Origin: Steroidobacter agaridevorans
GTDB taxonomy: Bacteria > Pseudomonadota > Gammaproteobacteria > Steroidobacterales > Steroidobacteraceae
Direction: 5' to 3'
Length of the DNA stretch: 64,000 bases
Assembly: GCF_009932555.1 (NCBI RefSeq)
Contig: NZ_BLJO01000008.1
Coordinates: 244,644 to 308,643, forward strand
How positions within the stretch are numbered: position 1 is the stretch's first letter; every line of letters begins with the position of its first letter. Positions 18,095 through 27,137 of this stretch are shown here, piece after piece. A model generated the notes under the pieces. That model was given only the letters and a program-made list of their open reading frames with translations. It was not told the DNA's origin and did not search any database. The position numbers and the translations under genes are program-made.

Positions 18095-18823
18095 ATGAGT
18101 GCACTGTCGAAGTGGGTCGAATCCGTTGTTTTGCGCGCCGTCGGCCCGGAAAAATTCGGTCGACTCGAATACAGGCTCAAGCCGAGTCGGCGCGCGAGTT
18201 GGGGCGGCCCGATGAACGGGCAGGCCGGACGCCTGCGCATCTGCCGCGATATCATGAGCGCGCTCTCACCCACTGCGATCGTGGAGACCGGTACCTTTCG
18301 CGGCACCACCACCGAGTTCTTCGCGCAGTTCACAGTGCCGGTTTATTCGGTCGAAGCCGAGCCGCGCTTTCATTACTTCGCCGCCTGCCGGTTTGGCGAA
18401 TCGAGCCGTGTGCATCTCACATTGGGCGACAGCCGCTCCTTCCTGAGTCGCCTCGCTGCGGATCCGACGGTGCCGAAGCACAATGTGTTCTTCTATCTCG
18501 ACGCCCACTGGAACGCCGATCTGCCGCTGGCGCAGGAGATCACGACCATCTTCGCGAACTGGCAACAGGCCGTGATCATGGTCGACGATTTCGCGGTGCC
18601 GGGCGATTCCTATGCATATGACGATTACGGACCGGGCGCGGCGCTCAACGCCGAGTATCTGGATCGCCTGAACCGCACCGACATGCATCGCTTCTATCCA
18701 TCGCTGCGCGCAGCCGAGGAGAGCGGCGCAAAGCGAGGGTGCATAGTGTTGTGTAACGACACGCACGTGCGGGAGCGCTTGGCGGGACTGTCGTCCCTGC
18801 GGCTTGGCGATACTCAATCGTGA
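18095..18823 (+). CDS. Class I SAM-dependent methyltransferase-like protein
   Basis: 242 aa from ATG 18095. Motif I is IVETGTFRGTTTEFF and motif II ends with an acidic residue in YSVEAEP; a later VFFYLDAHW is typical of the Methyltransf_24/FkbM-like group, then VIMVDDFAVPG. The frame stays open upstream to 17804, but that stretch is Arg/Ser-rich and has no family signs. No clear ribosome site. The 291 bp before it show no firm promoter. The substrate is unknown; these proteins often modify surface sugars or small molecules. Confidence 0.75.
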   Translation: MSALSKWVESVVLRAVGPEKFGRLEYRLKPSRRASWGGPMNGQAGRLRICRDIMSALSPTAIVETGTFRGTTTEFFAQFTVPVYSVEAEPRFHYFAACRFGESSRVHLTLGDSRSFLSRLAADPTVPKHNVFFYLDAHWNADLPLAQEITTIFANWQQAVIMVDDFAVPGDSYAYDDYGPGAALNAEYLDRLNRTDMHRFYPSLRAAEESGAKRGCIVLCNDTHVRERLAGLSSLRLGDTQS

Positions 18824-18914
18824 TCTGTCATGTCCGGCTGCACGCGCCGATACACGTGGACACGCAGTGGTGCCTGGTCGTCCATAACCATCTTTGAAAG
18901 AGGTGTGTGACGCT

Positions 18915-19271
18915 CTAAATCACCCGCCGCACGATCCACTCGCCCAACGTTCCCACCAACGACATCACCAGCGCCCCGCCCAGCGCCCACCTGAACCCAT
19001 CGATTTTCAGGTGATCGGTCAGCTTGTCCACGATCACGAGCAGGATCGCATTGATGATCCACCGCGTGATGAACGCGAGCAGCCAGGCGATGCCCAGCGT
19101 GGCGACGGTGAAGATCGCGAATAGCAGCCAGCCCAGGAGGAAGTTGAGCACACCGAAGATCGCAGCGACCAGGAACGCGCTCTTGGCGTTCTTGATGTGG
19201 AAGCCGGGCAGGACGGCGGCGGTGACCCAGACGGCCAGGGAAAGAATCAGCCAGGAGAGGATCAGTCTCAT
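18915..19271 (-). CDS. Phage holin family IV / YvlD-like membrane protein
   Basis: 118 aa with four hydrophobic helices and a short positive tail (EWIVRRVI). The pattern VLPGFHIKNAKSAFLVAAIFG followed by LLGWLLF and RWIINAILL is that of the small four-helix family annotated as phage holin superfamily IV (YvlD). The name does not mean a phage origin; such genes are common in chromosomes. ATG 19271 has GGAG 8 nt upstream. It is divergent from the unknown gene at 19359. Confidence 0.85.
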   Translation of the reverse strand: MRLILSWLILSLAVWVTAAVLPGFHIKNAKSAFLVAAIFGVLNFLLGWLLFAIFTVATLGIAWLLAFITRWIINAILLVIVDKLTDHLKIDGFRWALGGALVMSLVGTLGEWIVRRVI

Positions 19272-19358
19272 ATTCAGGCTCCATTCGATGGGCTGGGCGC
19301 ACGGCGAACAAACAAATATTATCGCGGCTACAACGACAGCGGCACAGGGACGGTAAAG

Positions 19359-20219
19359 ATGAAAGTTGTCAGCTTCTCCTTGGAAGAAGGCAATAAGTAC
19401 TTCGGCCGAATTGACGGCAAGCGCTTTTACATCGGCAGCCGGGTGCCGTACCTGGGTGGCAAAGGGCTGGCCAACAGCAGCGGGACGGCTCTGCAAAAAT
19501 ATGATCGCAGGCAGTTCCGCGACCAATACGGCTTCTGGGCTGATTTCATTCACCCGACCGCTATGGCGGAAGGCGCGTTGTTTCACACGCTGAACACCTA
19601 CGACCGCGCGTTCTTCACGTTCTCCTTCCTGCAGTTCGCTGCGCATGTTCCCAATGGCGACTTCGTGGTTTATATGCGGGCGTTGCTGAAGCTGCCGTCG
19701 GCTGCGGAATATTTCCCGGACCTGGCCATCGTCGGCGATCGAATCTGTCGCCTCCTCGATAGCGGCCCGGTGCAGCTCGAGTCGGATGTCTCGACGGCCG
19801 GGCTGTGCGATTACCTGAATCCGACCGTCATGGAGATCGAAGATACTGAAGTGATTCAGGCTGCGAAGTTCGTCCACTGGGCGCAGAACGACGCGCTGAA
19901 TCGTCAGATGCAGATCGAGGTCGGCATCGCGCACTTCCGCAGGAATATGGCTCAGTACGCGCAGCGTTACAGCCTCGACGGCGCGCCGGCTGCGATCTGT
20001 CTCGTGATCGCCGATATTCGACACCAAGGCCGCGCCAAAAGCGCGGCCATCGTTTCGGCACTGGCCAATCCGAAGCCGTTGGATGCGTTGCTCGATCTGG
20101 GCTCCGCTCTCTATCCCGAGCGCGTGAAAGTGTTGCGACGAGAGATCAAGGCGTTGACGACGGAGGGAACGTTCGGCGGGCTCAAGTACAGCGTGGCCAA
20201 GAGCGAGTTCGTCAACTAA
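19359..20219 (+). CDS. Conserved-looking protein of unknown function
   Basis: 286 aa from ATG 19359 (weak AGGGACGG site). No signal peptide. It starts with a beta-rich part (YFGRIDGKRFYIGSRVP), then a helical core with HPTAMAEGALFHTLNTYDRA, GFWADF and FAAHVPNGDF, rich in aromatic and acidic residues. The length, helix pattern and a central Ala-Glu-Gly are reminiscent of lysozyme-like hydrolases, but I cannot support an assignment. Convergent with the DUF4397 lipoprotein gene, with stops interlocked by 4 bp (CTAA). Confidence 0.75.
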   Translation: MKVVSFSLEEGNKYFGRIDGKRFYIGSRVPYLGGKGLANSSGTALQKYDRRQFRDQYGFWADFIHPTAMAEGALFHTLNTYDRAFFTFSFLQFAAHVPNGDFVVYMRALLKLPSAAEYFPDLAIVGDRICRLLDSGPVQLESDVSTAGLCDYLNPTVMEIEDTEVIQAAKFVHWAQNDALNRQMQIEVGIAHFRRNMAQYAQRYSLDGAPAAICLVIADIRHQGRAKSAAIVSALANPKPLDALLDLGSALYPERVKVLRREIKALTTEGTFGGLKYSVAKSEFVN

Positions 20220-21643
20220 TTCGCGGCGGTTGCGTCGCTGACGGGCAGCAGCTCCAGTCCGCCGCTCTCATTGTCGAGCAGAACGAGCGTCTTCACGTCG
20301 CCATTGTCGACGTGAAAGCGCGTCGGTCCCATCGCCAGCGTCGACGTGCCGGCAAAGTAAAAGAAAACGTCGTAGTCGCCGGCCTTGAGCGTGAACTGGC
20401 TGGAAGGGTTCTGATACGCCAGCGATGAAACGCTCGGCACGGTGTCGTCGTCCTCGAAGTCCACGGTCTCGCCGGGCAAACGCAGATACAAATCCAGCAG
20501 CTCGTCATCCTCCAGGCTGCCTGCGCCGTGCAGGAATCGAAAGCTTGCCTGCGTCGGAACGCTGCGGGCGTCGGCGGAAAGCACGACTGCGTCGACAACG
20601 GATGCTGGCCCCATCGCGTACGCGGTGTAACGCCCGCCTGCGGCCGCGTCGAACTCCTCGAAGAACACATACGGTGAGCCGACGCCTGCAGGGACGGCGA
20701 TCAGGCCGTTCTCGCCTTGGTCGATCGGCAGATAGTCCGTCGACTGTCGAAAGCCGACGTTCTGCGCTAGCGGATCGGCGAGCCCCGAGCCGACGGTTAC
20801 ATCCAGCGCCGGTGTGTCGTGCGAGATGTGAACGAACTTGAGCCCCGCGCCGTCCCGATAGTCGCGGGCGTCGCCGCTGCCGACGATGAGCAGCTTGGTG
20901 GCCGTCGCTGTCGGTCCGTTGGTATCGGCGATTGCCATCATCACCCGATTCTGTTCGGAGAATGTCATCGACTCGGAGCGATACAAAACATCGCTGGTGC
21001 CGGCGGCTAGCAGCTCGACCACCACATCGGCGGTCAGCGTCGAGTCGTCATCCAGATCGTCGTCGTCGCGTACCAGGGACAGCTCCAACGGCGATGTGGT
21101 CTCGGTGATGGCCAAGGTATCGACGTAGTATCTCGACGTGATGCCAGCCTTCACCGCCGTCACATAGACATCCACTGCCGGCGTGTCCGGCGACGCATGC
21201 GTGAACTGCAGGACGAGTTTGTCGTCATCGACGTCCTCGCGCTGATCCAGCCCTTCGATCATGTAGGTGCGGATATCTTCCATGCGGCCATAGGCCACGA
21301 CGGTGTACTCGGTCCCCGCGAGGAAGGTATAGGCGGACGCGCCGCTGACCGGTGTCTCGGTCTCGTCGTCGTCGTCATCGTCGTCGAGGTCTGCGGGCAA
21401 GATCGCGCTGAAGCTGAGCGTGTGCTCGCCAGGATGACCGGCGGAGAAGCTGGTGGCGCCGCCATAGCCGGCGCTCGACAGCGTCGTGTCGTCGATATCG
21501 ATTTGCAGCGTGGGAGAGTTCTCGACCAGGTTCAGGCTGCGCAGATGAAATGTTGTCTCGGCTTCGTTGAGCGAGCCGTTGCTGCAGGCCGTGAGCAGGC
21601 CCAGCGAGGCGACACCGCCGGCAGCCCTGATCCATGTGCGCAT
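20216..21643 (-). CDS. Asp-rich DUF4397-type lipoprotein
   Basis: 475 aa from ATG 21643 with AAGGAG 7 nt upstream. Lipoprotein leader with lipobox LTAC. Several repeats of the DUF4397 type follow (SLNLVENSPTLQIDIDD; QFTHASPDTPAVDVYV; KFVHISHDTPALDVTV; SFRFLHGAGS), each a beta-sandwich-like unit of about 95 residues. Acidic runs (seven Asp near residue 90, RDDDDLDDDS, EDDDT) could bind calcium. It starts 10 bp after the BamA-like stop and so is probably in its operon, which suggests an outer-membrane or surface lipoprotein. Function unknown. Confidence 0.85.
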   Translation of the reverse strand: MRTWIRAAGGVASLGLLTACSNGSLNEAETTFHLRSLNLVENSPTLQIDIDDTTLSSAGYGGATSFSAGHPGEHTLSFSAILPADLDDDDDDDETETPVSGASAYTFLAGTEYTVVAYGRMEDIRTYMIEGLDQREDVDDDKLVLQFTHASPDTPAVDVYVTAVKAGITSRYYVDTLAITETTSPLELSLVRDDDDLDDDSTLTADVVVELLAAGTSDVLYRSESMTFSEQNRVMMAIADTNGPTATATKLLIVGSGDARDYRDGAGLKFVHISHDTPALDVTVGSGLADPLAQNVGFRQSTDYLPIDQGENGLIAVPAGVGSPYVFFEEFDAAAGGRYTAYAMGPASVVDAVVLSADARSVPTQASFRFLHGAGSLEDDELLDLYLRLPGETVDFEDDDTVPSVSSLAYQNPSSQFTLKAGDYDVFFYFAGTSTLAMGPTRFHVDNGDVKTLVLLDNESGGLELLPVSDATAAN

Positions 21644-21653
21644 GGCGTGCTCC

Positions 21654-24077
21654 TTAGAATGCATTGCCGATCGAGAACTGGAAGCCTTTGAGCTCATCGC
21701 CATACGTCAACTCCGTGCCCCTGCGGAACGTGAGGGGCACTGCATAACTGAAGCGGAACAGGCCGAGCGGTGCGAGCCATTCCACGCCGACGCCGACCGA
21801 GGTGCGGAAGTGGTTCCAGTCGAAGTCGTACTCGAGGGGGAAGCCGCCTTTATCGGTGAACTGGGTGTCGCCGAGATAGGCGACCTGGCCGAAGTCATAG
21901 AACAAACTGATGCGCGCGCTGTTCTTGAATTTCTCGGGCATGGGCAGGATGGCTTCGATCTGGCCGGTGATCGCGAAGTCGCCGCCGTAAGGATTGCCCA
22001 GCGAGTCGCGCGGGCCGAGATGCGATTCCTCGAAGCCGCGCACCGTGCCGGGGCCGCCGACGAAGAAGTTTCTTTGCGGCGGCAAGGCCGTCGTGTCGCC
22101 GAACGCCGCGCCATAGCTGATGCGCGAGCCGAAGCTCAGCGGCATCCAGCTCAGATAGGGGAGCTGGACAAACTGTTTGAAGTTGTAGCTCGCGAGGTAG
22201 TACTCGATGTCGCTGCCCGGCGGGGTCGCGCTCAGGGAGAGCTGATGAATCGCGCCGCGGGTCGGGAAGAGCAGTCGATCGCGGCTGTCGTAACCCCAGC
22301 CCAGATTGAGCTCGAACACTTGGTATTCGGTGCCGAGGATTTCGTAGGCGCCCGACTCCTTCTCGTACGGCGAGCCGTTGGCCTGCACCCAGTCCTGGAA
22401 CTGCTGCGAGCTGTAGATCGTCGTCGCGAGCTCGACGGACTGCCAGCTGCTGCCCAAACGCAGCGACTGGTATTCGCTGAGCGGGAAGCTGAAGTCCATG
22501 CCCGTCAGCCAGGTCTCGGTAGAAAAGTCCGAGGAGTCCGAGGTGAGCTGCGTGACTTTGCGATAGGCGAGGTTCGTCGTGCGGCCGATGCCGTCGAGCG
22601 TCACGAACGGATTGGTGTGCGAGAGGTCGTAGGACTTGGTGTAGCTGCCGGAGTTCAGCTCGAGCGCGACGCGTTCGCCGGTGCCGAGAAAGTTGGAATG
22701 AACGATGTTGCCGTTGAGGATGAACGACTGCGATTCCGAGTAGCCGATGCCGCCGCCGAACTGGCCCGGCAATCCTTCCTCGATCTTGAAATCCACGTCG
22801 ACGAGATCCGGCGTGCCGGGCACCGGCGTGGTCTCGACGTCGACTTTCTGAATGAAGGGCAGGCGTTGAATGCGTTGTTTGGAGCGCTCGACCGCGGCGT
22901 TCGACAGATAAGAGCCTTCGAGCTGGCGCATCTCGCGACGGAACACCACATCGTTCACGCTCGTGGCGCCGTTGAAGTTGATTCGCCGCACATATACGCG
23001 ATGGCCAGGATCGACGACCAACGCAAGCGACAGTTGTTTGGTGTTCGGGTCGATCTGAGGAACGGCGTCCACCTTGGCAAAGGCGTAACCGTCGAGCCCG
23101 AGTCGCAAGGTCATGGCTTCGGTGGACTGCGTCACGCGCCGCAATGAATACAGATCGCCCGCCTGGATCATGACCAGCCGACGCAGCTCCGATTCGGGCA
23201 CGACCATTTCGCCGCTGAGTCGCACCTGCGAGATTCGATAGACCTCGCCTTCGTGCACGTTGAGCGTAATGTAGATTTCGTCCTTCTCCGGGCCGATCGC
23301 TACTTGCGATGAGCTCACCGCGAAGTCGGCGTAGCCGCGATCCATGTAGTAGGAGCGCAGCTTCTCGATGTCGCCGGACAGCGCCTCCTTCGCGTACCGA
23401 TCGTCCTGCTTGTACCAGGACAGCCAGTTCGGCGTGTTCAGCTCGAACGGCTTGAGCAGTTCCTCGTCGGTGAAGGCGTGATTGCCGGTGATGTTGATCT
23501 GCTGGATGCGGGCGCGCTTGCCTTCGGTGATATTGATTGCAACCTTGACCTTGTTGCCGGGGACTTCGTCGGCGCGCGCATCGACTTTCACCGCATATTT
23601 GCCGCGTGAGAAGTATTGCTCGGTGAGGTACTGGCGCACTTCGTCGAGCACCGACTGATCGAAGGTCTTGCCCGAGGACAGGCCGACATTGCGCAGGGAG
23701 CGTTCCAGGTCTTCGGTCTTGATGTCCTTGTTGCCTTTGACCTCGAAGCTCTCGATGGTGGGGCGTTCGAGCACCGCGACGATCAACACGCCGCCGTCGC
23801 GCCGCAGCTCCACGTCCTTGAAAAATCCCGTGCCGTAGAGCGCCCGAATGCCTTCGGCCAGTCGCCGGCTGTCGAGGGCGTCGCCGATGTTGATCGGCAG
23901 GTAGTTGAAGACCGTGCCTTCGCTGATTCGCTGCAAGCCCTCGATGCGAATCTCGCCGACGACGAATTGAGCGCTGGGCGCTGCGCTACTTATGTCTTGC
24001 GCGCGTAACGTTCCTGCGCCGAATGGGTTTACCAGTAAGGCGCAGGCGAACAGATAGGCAGCGAGCGATCGCGACAT
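21654..24077 (-). CDS. BamA/Omp85 family outer membrane protein (paralogue)
   Basis: 807 aa from ATG 24077; a TTG at 24104 is the alternative. After a signal peptide come five POTRA domains (about 40-415) and a 16-strand barrel ending in FQFSIGNAF. The barrel has the Omp85 signature VRGFEE and the FPTRG turn. It is as long as true BamA, the outer-membrane insertase. But the neighbours are not rseP, skp or lpxD, as is usual for bamA; a DUF4397 lipoprotein follows. It is therefore more likely a second, specialised copy. No clear ribosome site. Confidence 0.9.
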   Translation of the reverse strand: MSRSLAAYLFACALLVNPFGAGTLRAQDISSAAPSAQFVVGEIRIEGLQRISEGTVFNYLPINIGDALDSRRLAEGIRALYGTGFFKDVELRRDGGVLIVAVLERPTIESFEVKGNKDIKTEDLERSLRNVGLSSGKTFDQSVLDEVRQYLTEQYFSRGKYAVKVDARADEVPGNKVKVAINITEGKRARIQQINITGNHAFTDEELLKPFELNTPNWLSWYKQDDRYAKEALSGDIEKLRSYYMDRGYADFAVSSSQVAIGPEKDEIYITLNVHEGEVYRISQVRLSGEMVVPESELRRLVMIQAGDLYSLRRVTQSTEAMTLRLGLDGYAFAKVDAVPQIDPNTKQLSLALVVDPGHRVYVRRINFNGATSVNDVVFRREMRQLEGSYLSNAAVERSKQRIQRLPFIQKVDVETTPVPGTPDLVDVDFKIEEGLPGQFGGGIGYSESQSFILNGNIVHSNFLGTGERVALELNSGSYTKSYDLSHTNPFVTLDGIGRTTNLAYRKVTQLTSDSSDFSTETWLTGMDFSFPLSEYQSLRLGSSWQSVELATTIYSSQQFQDWVQANGSPYEKESGAYEILGTEYQVFELNLGWGYDSRDRLLFPTRGAIHQLSLSATPPGSDIEYYLASYNFKQFVQLPYLSWMPLSFGSRISYGAAFGDTTALPPQRNFFVGGPGTVRGFEESHLGPRDSLGNPYGGDFAITGQIEAILPMPEKFKNSARISLFYDFGQVAYLGDTQFTDKGGFPLEYDFDWNHFRTSVGVGVEWLAPLGLFRFSYAVPLTFRRGTELTYGDELKGFQFSIGNAF

Positions 24078-24185
24078 TCGCTGCTGGATGCGCGACCGCC
24101 ACAAAGGGTCGCGGGATCAGCGGAGCGACGCTTGCCTATCGGTGTTGTTTCTAACTCTGAAGCGCCGATGAATGATTACAATTGG

Positions 24186-25202
24186 CTACTTGCGTTTTTC
24201 TTCTTCACGAGCGCCCGCAAGGATGCCGGGCAGCGCATAGTTGCCTTCGTGACAGGCGTACTCGTAGATCGGCTGATCGGTGTAGTGGAACGGAATTTCG
24301 CCACGCCACGGCGTGCTGAATGTGTCCGGATCCTCGACCGTGAATTCGTAATGGATGGTCTGCGCTTCGGTGCGCGTGAAGCGCTCGGTCACTTTGAGCT
24401 TCGGTGACACGGGAATAAGGCGATAGCTCGCGCCCTGGCCGATCTGAATCGGCTGCGCCGGATTGAAGTTGGTCGTCTCCACGACCAGCGTGTCGCCTTC
24501 CCAGCGGCCAATGGAGTCGCCCATCCATTTTCGGACGTGATCCGGCGGATGGGTGCCGCCGAGCCGAATGATGCGCGCATCGTGGACCATCTCGACGTGA
24601 ATCAGCACGGCGTCGGCGGATTGCACGATCTGGTAGTTGCTGTTGTACATCACCGGCAGCATCGGCGGTCCCGAGTTGCTCCCGAAACCCAACAGGCAGC
24701 GTTCGCCGACTGCGCGTTGCTCCGGGCCGTCGAATGCGCCTTGGGCGGCACGCGCCGTGCGAGCAGCGAGTCGCTGCTGGCCGGGTTCCGATAGCGCCGG
24801 CACCTGGCCGTCCTCGGGATAAACGATCAACGAGCTGCGCCGTTCGCCTTTGACATTCGCGACCTTGTTGGCGGGATCGAACCAGAACACGTTGTAGCCG
24901 CCGACGCTGCCTTTGGGCAGCTCCTTGTTCAGGTCGCTCGGGCGGTCGGACTCGGCGGCGAAGTCCTGCATGCGCTTTTCCATCTGCAGCGCCTCGGGCT
25001 CGCTCAGCACCAGTTTGTTTCCCAGCGTCTTGGGGCGTTCGACCGGCGTGAGCGTGGCGTTGGTCCAGATGCCTTGCAGGTCGGGGTGGCCATGCATCGT
25101 GCGCGGCGCTTTGTAATTGTCCGCCAGGGCCGCGGCGGAGCCCAGTGTCATGCAAATTGCCGCACACAGGTGAATCGAATTCGCAGCGTTGCCCGGTTTC
25201 AT
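24186..25202 (-). CDS. Secreted protein of unnamed family, copy 1
   Basis: 338 aa with a signal peptide (1-27). Conserved blocks are HPDLQGIWTN, GERCLLGF, SGPPMLPVMYNSNYQIVQ, MVHDARIIR, KWMGDSIGRWEGDTLVVETTNF, and CHEGNYALPGILAGAREEE at the end. The gene at 36441 has the same blocks, so they are paralogues. I know such proteins only as hypotheticals, frequent in bacteria that degrade complex organic matter. Two conserved Cys may form a disulfide. Function is not known. The BamA paralogue lies 108 bp beyond its stop and shares its direction. Confidence 0.82.
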   Translation of the reverse strand: MKPGNAANSIHLCAAICMTLGSAAALADNYKAPRTMHGHPDLQGIWTNATLTPVERPKTLGNKLVLSEPEALQMEKRMQDFAAESDRPSDLNKELPKGSVGGYNVFWFDPANKVANVKGERRSSLIVYPEDGQVPALSEPGQQRLAARTARAAQGAFDGPEQRAVGERCLLGFGSNSGPPMLPVMYNSNYQIVQSADAVLIHVEMVHDARIIRLGGTHPPDHVRKWMGDSIGRWEGDTLVVETTNFNPAQPIQIGQGASYRLIPVSPKLKVTERFTRTEAQTIHYEFTVEDPDTFSTPWRGEIPFHYTDQPIYEYACHEGNYALPGILAGAREEEKRK

Positions 25203-25331
25203 CGCGTCCCGCCTTTCCTTGATGATCGAAACGATCGCCGTGAGCGGGGAGTATTACAGAAGCCGTGCGCGACACAGCCGGCGTTGACCGTTCTTCAGCT
25301 TCGACGGTCAGGTTCTGCTCAGCGGGCAGTC

Positions 25332-25613
25332 TTAGTGATTTTCGTCGATCTTCGCGAGCACGGCGAGCGCGGCCTCATATCGCGATCGGTCGGCGCGTAA
25401 CAGCGGCAGCGCGTCCTTCACGGTCGCAAGCAGTTCGGGGGCGGCGGCGATCAGGCGGGCATTGGCTTCGGCGCTGCCATCGTCGGGACCCGCGGCGTTG
25501 TGGCACAGGGCGATATGCCAGACGACGCCGTCGATGACCGCGTCGATACACGGCTCGCTGGGATAACGTGGATCGAGACTGACGATCCAGGGTCCCTGAG
25601 TGTGCTGTGCCAT
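25332..25613 (-). CDS. Small phage-type protein (ANARLIAAAPELL family)
   Basis: 93 aa from ATG 25613. It starts HTQGPW and carries SAEANARLIAAAPELLATVKDALP, the hallmark of a small protein very common in tailed-phage genomes, of unknown role. No other phage gene is nearby, so it looks like a stray or retained prophage gene. An in-frame extension to 25721 has no support. The end is a charged helix. Confidence 0.65.
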   Translation of the reverse strand: MAQHTQGPWIVSLDPRYPSEPCIDAVIDGVVWHIALCHNAAGPDDGSAEANARLIAAAPELLATVKDALPLLRADRSRYEAALAVLAKIDENH

Positions 25614-25878
25614 CCTGCTACCTTCTACCGGCCGCTTCCGCTGAATACGACCTTCCGTTGAAAGAAGTTCAGCCCTGGAAAACAAAAAAATAACCACAGC
25701 AGCCTCGACGCGATTGTCCATCGCCGGCTTCCGTTGTCAACACAATGCGGGTCGCGATTCTCCGCAACGACTGTCATCCGCTTCAGGGAAAGCCTGATGC
25801 CGTATGCACGGGTCCAGCGCTTGAGCGGCTCCGGCCACGCGTCGTTAGATAGAGCCATTCGAGTGGGAGTGGTGAGAG

Positions 25879-26316
25879 ATGGACCGCTTTTCGGCCGCCG
25901 CGCAAGTGGCGGCCTTTTTTCTTGTCGCACTCATGGCCAGTCCGCTCGCCCGGGCGTGTGAAGACTGCGAACGGACGTCGCACGAACAACCCACCGGCCG
26001 CGTCGATGTGACAGCGGCGGTCGACGCCGCCACTTCGTTTGTCATCAAGGCTCTGCGCAGCCTCTATCCCTCCTACAAAGTTTCCATCGTCGAAGGCGAC
26101 GCGGTCGATACGACTCCGACCGTGGCTGAATATGCTGCCACTTACGATGCGCGCGACGGGCAAAGCAGTGTCGAGCTGCCGGGCTTCCGCCATCGCTACG
26201 CCTGGCAGCTGACTTATCGGGATGAAGCAGACCGGGTCCAAGGCGCCGATGTCACGCTCGACGATTCCTACGTGCTCGGCCTGAGATTCGAGCTGGACTA
26301 CGGCTGGAAGCGTTAG
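25879..26316 (+). CDS. Secreted small protein, unknown
   Basis: 145 aa. It has a good signal peptide (MDRFSAAAQVAAFFLVAL, cleavage near ARA-C, residue 26) and possibly a lipidated or disulfide-bonded CEDC at the mature start. The rest alternates hydrophobic and charged residues as in a beta-rich domain. I do not recognise the family. Bases 25893-25920 inside the leader-peptide codons form a typical intrinsic terminator, so expression may be attenuated. Its stop interlocks with the methyltransferase stop by 4 bp (TTAG). Confidence 0.65.
   Translation: MDRFSAAAQVAAFFLVALMASPLARACEDCERTSHEQPTGRVDVTAAVDAATSFVIKALRSLYPSYKVSIVEGDAVDTTPTVAEYAATYDARDGQSSVELPGFRHRYAWQLTYRDEADRVQGADVTLDDSYVLGLRFELDYGWKR
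25893..25920 (+). terminator. Intrinsic terminator inside the start of a coding region
   Basis: Stem GGCCGCC (25893-25899) pairs with GGCGGCC (25908-25914) around an 8-nt loop, followed at once by six T. It begins 14 bases after the start codon of the gene at 25879 and encodes part of its signal peptide. Confidence 0.6.
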
Positions 26317-27128
26317 CCCGGTTTGCGGCCGCTGATGACGGGGATGTGCCAGACCGCGTACTGACGCGGATCCAGAATCGCGCCCACCGCTTGATCGAAT
26401 AACGCACGCACCTCGTCGAGCGTCAGCTTGCTGTGTTCAGCGAGGACTTCGGTGTATCCGTCGCGCCACGCCTGGATGATGGTAGCGAATGTCTCACGGG
26501 GCACGCGCAACGTATCGACGACCACATAGTCGACGTGCAATTCCCGCAATCCCAGGTCGTTCATGATCGCCCAAGTGCGGCGGCCGATGCGCGCGTCGGT
26601 GTGAGTCCGGCGCGTGTATTCGACGACGCCTTCATGCCACAGCCGATCGGGATCGACCGCGCCGGCCGGCATATGGAGCATGCCGTAGTCCTCGCTGAGT
26701 ACGTGCACCCAGCCGCCCGGTCTGCAAATGCGATTCAATTCGGCGATGACTTTGTCCGGCTCGGGCACCGCTTGAGTCATGTGCCGGCACACGACCAGAT
26801 CGAACTGCCCGCTGTCGAACTTCAACTCGAACGCATCGCCCTGTTCGAAGCGCACCCGGGGCGCGAGCGCTGCGTGCACCCGGCGTGCGTAAGCTGCCGA
26901 GCTCTCCAGAATGTCCACGCCGACGATCTGAGCCTGCGGATATCGGGCCGCCAGACGGCTGGTGATCTCGCCGCTGCCGCAGCCAATGTCAGCAATGTGT
27001 GACGGTTGGCCGTAGCGTGCCAGTAAGGATTGTTCTTGCGGCCAGATGGCTTCGGCCTGAGCGCGCAGGTTGCGGACCATCGATTCGTCGGCCATCTGCT
27101 CGGCTTGCGGATTACGATGCTTGCTCAT
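26313..27128 (-). CDS. Class I SAM-dependent methyltransferase
   Basis: 271 aa from ATG 27128 (ATG 27137 possible; no good ribosome site for either). Motif I is IADIGCGSGEIT, motif II ends in VGVDI, then QGDAFELKF, FDLVVCRH and a post-IV ICRPGGWVHVLSEDYG. This is the Methyltransf_25/31 pattern of small-molecule methyltransferases. The substrate is unknown. It has no operon partner and overlaps the small secreted-protein gene at its stop. Confidence 0.88.
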   Translation of the reverse strand: MSKHRNPQAEQMADESMVRNLRAQAEAIWPQEQSLLARYGQPSHIADIGCGSGEITSRLAARYPQAQIVGVDILESSAAYARRVHAALAPRVRFEQGDAFELKFDSGQFDLVVCRHMTQAVPEPDKVIAELNRICRPGGWVHVLSEDYGMLHMPAGAVDPDRLWHEGVVEYTRRTHTDARIGRRTWAIMNDLGLRELHVDYVVVDTLRVPRETFATIIQAWRDGYTEVLAEHSKLTLDEVRALFDQAVGAILDPRQYAVWHIPVISGRKPG

Positions 27129-27137
27129 GCCAGCCAT

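Noticed and set aside
18915-19271. Prophage lysis gene (holin)
   Set aside because: The family name suggests phage, but the YvlD-like four-helix proteins are ordinary chromosomal genes and no phage genes are adjacent.
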